Origin: Microbacterium pullorum
GTDB taxonomy: Bacteria; Actinomycetota; Actinomycetes; Actinomycetales; Microbacteriaceae
Assembly (NCBI RefSeq): GCF_014836535.1
Contig: NZ_JACSQP010000006.1
Coordinates: forward strand, 1-64,000
Reading direction: 5' to 3'
DNA length: 64,000 bases
The first letter of the stretch is position 1. Every line of letters begins with the position of its first letter. The notes beneath the pieces are model-generated. The model did no database searches and was not told where the DNA came from. It saw nothing but the letters and a program-made list of their open reading frames with translations. Shown here in pieces: positions 62,294-64,000 of the stretch. Position numbers and translations under genes: made by a program.

Positions 62294-64000
62294 TCAGAAC
62301 CCGGGGAACAGGCGCACGACGAGGTCGATGAGCCAGATTCCGATGAAGGGCGCGACGACGCCGCCGAGCCCGTAGACGAGCAGATTGCGCCCGAGGGTCT
62401 TCGACGCGTCCTGCGGGCGGTAGGTCACCCCGCGCAGCGCCAGCGGAACCAGCGCCACGATGATGATCGCGTTGAAGATGATCGCCGACAGCACGGCGGA
62501 TGCCGGGGAGTGCAGCCCCATGATGTTCAGCGCCGCGAGGCCCGGGAACACCCCCATGAACATCGCCGGGATGATCGCGAAGTACTTCGCGAGGTCGTTC
62601 GCGATGGAGAAGGTGGTCAGCGCCCCGCGGGTGATCAGCAGCTGCTTGCCGATGCGCACGATGTCGATGAGCTTGGTCGGGTCGGAGTCGAGGTCGACCA
62701 TGTTGCCGGCCTCCTTCGCCGCCGACGTGCCCGTGTTCATGGCGACCCCCACATCGGCCTGCGCGAGCGCCGGGGCGTCGTTGGTGCCGTCACCGGTCAT
62801 CGCGACGAGGTTGCCGCCGGCCTGCTCGGTGCGGATGTAGGCGAGCTTGTCCTCGGGGGTGGCCTCGGCGAGGAAGTCGTCGACGCCGGCCTCCTTGGCG
62901 ATGGCCGCGGCGGTCAGCGGGTTGTCGCCGGTGACCATGACGGTGCGGATGCCCATCGACCGCAGTTCGGCGAAGCGCTGGGTGAGCCCTTCCTTCACGA
63001 TGTCCTTCAGGTGCACGACACCGAGGACGCGGCCCTCCCCGTCGGCGGTGCGGGTGGCGACGACGAGCGGGGTGCCGCCGGAGCGCGCGATGCGTTCGGT
63101 GTGCTCGTCGAGCTCGGCCCGTAGGCCGTCCGGCAGGCGGCGCCCCTCCGACTCGAGCCAGTCCGTGACGGCGGAGCCGGCGCCCTTGCGGATGAGGGTG
63201 CCGTCGGGCAGGTCCAGGCCCGACATGCGCGTCTGCGCCGTGAACGGCACGATGTCGCCCGCGGCCGAGCCTCCCACCGTCACGCCCTCGTGCGCGGCGA
63301 GGTTCACGATCGACACGCCCTCGGGGGTGGGATCGGCCAGCGACGACTGCGCGGCCGCGCGGATGAGCTCCTGCCCGGGCACCCCCGTCATGGGGACGAA
63401 CGCCGCCGCCCGTCGGTTGCCGTACGTGATGGTGCCGGTCTTGTCCAGCAGCAGCGTCGTGACATCGCCTGCCGCCTCGACGGCCCGGCCGGACATCGCC
63501 AGCACGTTGCGCTGCACCAGCCGGTCCATGCCCGCGATGCCGATCGCCGAGAGGAGCGCGCCGATCGTGGTGGGGATGAGGCACACCAGCAGCGCGATCA
63601 GCACCGTGATGCTCACGGGAGCGGCGGCATACGACGAGATCGGGTTCAACGTCAGCGCGACGACGACGAAGATGATCGACAGCGACGCCAGCAGGATCGA
63701 CAGCGCGACCTCGTTGGGGGTCTTCTGCCGGGCGGCACCCTCGACGAGCGCGATCATCCGGTCCACGAACGTCTCGCCGGGTTTGGAGGTGATGCGCACC
63801 ACGATGCGGTCCGACAGCACGCGGGTGCCGCCGGTCACGGCCGAGCGGTCGCCGCCGGATTCGCGGATGACGGGGGCGGACTCGCCCGTGATCGCCGACT
63901 CGTCGACCGAGGCGATGCCCCAGACGATGTCCCCGTCGCCGGGGATGAGCTCGCCGGCCGAGACGACCACCGTGTCACCCAGGCGCAGATCCGATGACGG
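62294..64000 (-). CDS. kdpB: KdpB, potassium-transporting P-type ATPase (partial at window end)
   Basis: The window holds the last 568 codons or so of kdpB, including the stop at 62294; the start lies beyond 64000, where the frame stays open. Visible motifs: phosphatase loop [12 protein letters not shown], phosphorylation site [12 protein letters not shown], nucleotide-binding [11 protein letters not shown], hinge [16 protein letters not shown] and the C-terminal membrane part. KdpB hydrolyses ATP to drive high-affinity K+ uptake through KdpA. kdpA/kdpF presumably follow outside the window. Confidence 0.96.
   Translation of the reverse strand, partial: PSSDLRLGDTVVVSAGELIPGDGDIVWGIASVDESAITGESAPVIRESGGDRSAVTGGTRVLSDRIVVRITSKPGETFVDRMIALVEGAARQKTPNEVALSILLASLSIIFVVVALTLNPISSYAAAPVSITVLIALLVCLIPTTIGALLSAIGIAGMDRLVQRNVLAMSGRAVEAAGDVTTLLLDKTGTITYGNRRAAAFVPMTGVPGQELIRAAAQSSLADPTPEGVSIVNLAAHEGVTVGGSAAGDIVPFTAQTRMSGLDLPDGTLIRKGAGSAVTDWLESEGRRLPDGLRAELDEHTERIARSGGTPLVVATRTADGEGRVLGVVHLKDIVKEGLTQRFAELRSMGIRTVMVTGDNPLTAAAIAKEAGVDDFLAEATPEDKLAYIRTEQAGGNLVAMTGDGTNDAPALAQADVGVAMNTGTSAAKEAGNMVDLDSDPTKLIDIVRIGKQLLITRGALTTFSIANDLAKYFAIIPAMFMGVFPGLAALNIMGLHSPASAVLSAIIFNAIIIVALVPLALRGVTYRPQDASKTLGRNLLVYGLGGVVAPFIGIWLIDLVVRLFPGF

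Overview
The window is very GC-rich and reads as a chromosomal segment of an actinomycete, most likely a Microbacteriaceae member such as Microbacterium. This is inferred from gene content: ClpC, a RadA next to a lactate dehydrogenase, two DUF222/HNH genes of the 13E12 type, DesK/NarL two-component genes, a TreS-like enzyme with a maltokinase, and Kdp in the order B-C-D-E. Many start codons are GTG, 4-bp ATGA overlaps are frequent, and some promoters look leaderless.

Layout. 1-1.2 kb: low-complexity repeats, then a coupled XRE regulator/DUF2975 membrane protein pair with TATCGATA palindromes in front. 1.4-3.9 kb: clpC and a strong terminator. 4-7.4 kb: transglutaminase coupled to a circularly permuted ATP-grasp/alpha-E fusion. 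7.5-15 kb: ArgA-like acetyltransferase, secreted or anchored hypothetical protein, a candidate C-rich small RNA, SseB-like protein, radA, ldh, an MFS pump, and an SDR with a MarR repressor whose operator is visible. 15-17.9 kb: tRNA-Ser(CGA) followed by a possible island of Fic protein, lipoprotein and ankyrin protein. 17.9-21.9 kb: MMPL exporter, histidine kinase and NarL regulator in one overlapping operon. 22-31 kb: two membrane proteins, GH36 alpha-galactosidase, a divergent TreS-like GH13 convergent with maltokinase, and a DUF222/HNH gene. 31.2-33.7 kb: ABC-2 exporter. 33.8-39.4 kb: a complete jetA-jetB-jetC (MksF-E-B) SMC operon with no jetD nuclease beside it. 39.6-47.2 kb: a 44-residue basic protein, PTS NagE, then a lactate-use locus (FadR-type repressor, permease, FAD/Fe-S dehydrogenase) with paired TTGTCTGACAA operators. 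47.2-54.6 kb: membrane protein, thioesterase, MFS pump, FucO, Nudix, a zinc-ribbon SDR and flavodoxin. 54.7-58.4 kb: CoA-disulfide reductase/rhodanese with a CsoR/CstR-type operator and a small upstream ORF, a truncated LacI gene and a second DUF222/HNH gene. 58.4-64 kb: kdpE, kdpD, kdpC and most of kdpB, which runs off the window.

Links between genes. The lactate permease and dehydrogenase form one unit under a divergent repressor. FucO (lactaldehyde/propanediol) and a separate L-lactate dehydrogenase lie in the same window. The TreS-like protein and maltokinase suggest flow from trehalose/maltose to maltose-1-phosphate. The strongest candidate for an unusual system is the JetABC operon without its nuclease, which may be a chromosome-folding MksBEF complex or a Wadjet system with its effector elsewhere. 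The second is the predicted persulfide-type control region (operator plus 26-codon upstream ORF ending in Cys) before the CoA-disulfide reductase. All family assignments come from reading motifs; no database search was run.
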